From assembly GCA_002440805.1 (NCBI GenBank), contig DJVD01000121.1, forward strand, positions 8,385 to 15,300: DNA of 6,916 bases, in the 5' to 3' direction. Each line of letters begins with the position of its first letter. Position 1 is the stretch's first letter. The notes beneath the pieces were generated by a model, which was not told where the DNA came from, made no database searches, and was given only the letters and a program-made list of their open reading frames with translations. Positions 6,219-6,916 of the stretch are shown one piece after another. Position numbers and translations under genes: made by a program. The stretch is from Chloroflexi bacterium UBA6265. GTDB lineage: Bacteria; Chloroflexota; Chloroflexia; Thermomicrobiales; UBA6265.

Positions 6219-6298
6219 CGCAAATGTGCACAAGCGGCATGTCGAAATGCAGCCTTTGGCATTGTGGGCTGAAATCGCCAAGGGCGTTCCCATAGCTC

Positions 6299-6327
6299 TT
6301 GTCAATCTCTTCTTGTGAGTTTAGGCT
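6299..6327 (+). promoter_or_regulatory. Weak promoter-like pair upstream of the XRE regulator
   Basis: TTGTCA at 6299-6304 matches the -35 consensus at five of six positions. With a 17-base spacer the -10 position reads TAGGCT (6322-6327), only three of six matches. A start near 6334 would leave a leader of about 70 bases before the GTG at 6405. The surrounding DNA is more AT-rich than the neighbouring genes. No gene is supported elsewhere in 6116-6404. Confidence 0.2.
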
Positions 6328-6394
6328 GGAGATACGATGAATCAAAGAAAGAATATCTACCAGTAAATGGTTGGCTTATTTCAATTGGAACAGC

Positions 6395-6399
6395 GGAGG
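6395..6399 (+). promoter_or_regulatory. Ribosome binding site of the XRE regulator
   Basis: GGAGG, the strongest Shine-Dalgarno in the window, lies 5 bases before the GTG at 6405. It decides this start over an in-frame GTG at 6315, which would add 30 residues with no family counterpart. Confidence 0.8.
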
Positions 6400-6404
6400 G
6401 AAAA

Positions 6405-6916
6405 GTGCAACTTGGAACTCCGGAACTTCAGGCGCTGGGGCGATTCGTAAGGTCCAGGCGCGAGCTGGCGAGTGCTTCCAGTTATCAGGAATTGCCGAGC
6501 CGTCGCCGGCATGTTAATCACCTCACGCAAAGCGAACTCGCTGAATTGGTTGGCGTATCCACCGCAGTGATTTCACAGATCGAACAGGCCCGATATCCTA
6601 ACCTCAACAACGCTGTTCTCCTCAAGGTATCACTTGCGCTTCGACTCTCTCCACAGCAGGACATCTACCTGCGGGGCCTTGGCGTTCCCCGGTTCAACAG
6701 CGATCGATCAAAACAGCCCTTACCCGCATGGTTGTCGGCATCCTTACCGAGCATTCACCACCCGGTGGTTGTGCTCAACCCCTGCTACGACATCCTCCTG
6801 TTTAACGAAAAGGCGAAATCGCTCTTTGGCGCGTACCTTTCCAAATTCCTCCGGAACCGTAACGTAGCCGATACGGTGTTCGGCGAGCCCGAACTCAAAC
6901 GGTTCTTCACACCCTG
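6405..6916 (+). CDS. XRE-family transcriptional regulator with MmyB-like ligand-binding domain (cut by right edge)
   Basis: The frame is open from GTG at 6405 to the window end: 170 codons plus two bases. Residues 8-20 (LQALGRFVRSRRE) and 31-39 (PSRRRHVNH) have the pattern that precedes the helix-turn-helix in MmyB-type regulators. The helix-turn-helix covers about 40-75: LTQSELAELVGVS, then a recognition helix with AVISQIEQAR. LLKVSLALRLSPQQDIYLRGL (72-92) completes the DNA-binding domain. From about 107 the MmyB-like domain starts: PAWLSASLPSIHHPVVVLNP, DILLFNEKAKSLFG and RNVADTVFGEPELKRFF. The family is common in Actinobacteria and Chloroflexota, and the domain is PAS-like with a small-molecule or fatty-acid ligand proposed for relatives. 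The target is unknown; autoregulation through the upstream palindromes is possible. Confidence 0.85.
   Translation, partial: MQLGTPELQALGRFVRSRRELASASSYQELPSRRRHVNHLTQSELAELVGVSTAVISQIEQARYPNLNNAVLLKVSLALRLSPQQDIYLRGLGVPRFNSDRSKQPLPAWLSASLPSIHHPVVVLNPCYDILLFNEKAKSLFGAYLSKFLRNRNVADTVFGEPELKRFFTP

Noticed and set aside
6097..6345. 82-residue minus-strand open frame in the intergenic region
   Set aside because: It overlaps the 3' end of the aminotransferase-like gene, runs through the hairpin and both palindromes, and shows no recognisable motif. No convincing Shine-Dalgarno was noted.
6634..6867. 77-residue plus-strand open frame inside the XRE regulator
   Set aside because: It is a shifted frame within the regulator, which has a strong ribosome binding site and clear helix-turn-helix and MmyB-like patterns.

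Overview
This window reads as a GC-rich bacterial chromosome segment with ordinary bacterial gene organisation: overlapping stop and start codons, several GTG starts and Shine-Dalgarno sites. Three features suggest Chloroflexota (perhaps a Thermomicrobia-like lineage) or, less likely, Actinobacteria. These are an F420-type LLM oxidoreductase, an XRE regulator with an MmyB-type ligand domain, and the rluB-cmk-plsC order. This placement comes from gene content and remembered neighbourhoods, not from a search. No rRNA, tRNA, CRISPR array, insertion sequence or phage gene was seen.

Minus-strand block (4131 down to 1). A leftward run of housekeeping genes begins with a secreted D-alanyl-D-alanine carboxypeptidase (2941-4131). 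It continues with an RluB/RsuA-type pseudouridine synthase (1844-2941), cytidylate kinase (1198-1902) and a PlsC-type acyltransferase (497-1201). The first three junctions overlap by 1, 59 and 4 bases, so the four genes look like one translationally coupled operon for cell-wall trimming, ribosome modification, CMP recycling and phospholipid synthesis. After a 103-base gap comes the 5' part of an F420-dependent LLM oxidoreductase (1-393), which runs off the left edge.

Plus-strand block (4281 to 6115). Diverging from the carboxypeptidase gene is a two-gene unit. A calcineurin-like metallophosphoesterase with a full set of metal ligands overlaps by 4 bases (GTGA) a 338-residue protein with an aminotransferase fold type I (HisC-like) layout. 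The second protein appears to lack the PLP-binding lysine and other cofactor-contacting residues. This unit is the most unusual item in the window: a probable pseudoenzyme coupled to a phosphoesterase of unknown substrate. A long imperfect hairpin follows it.

Right edge (6116 to 6916). The 289-base intergenic region holds the hairpin, two abutting perfect palindromes and a weak promoter-like pair. It leads into an XRE-family regulator with a strong ribosome binding site, cut by the window end. The palindromes are candidate operator sites for that regulator or for an unseen one.
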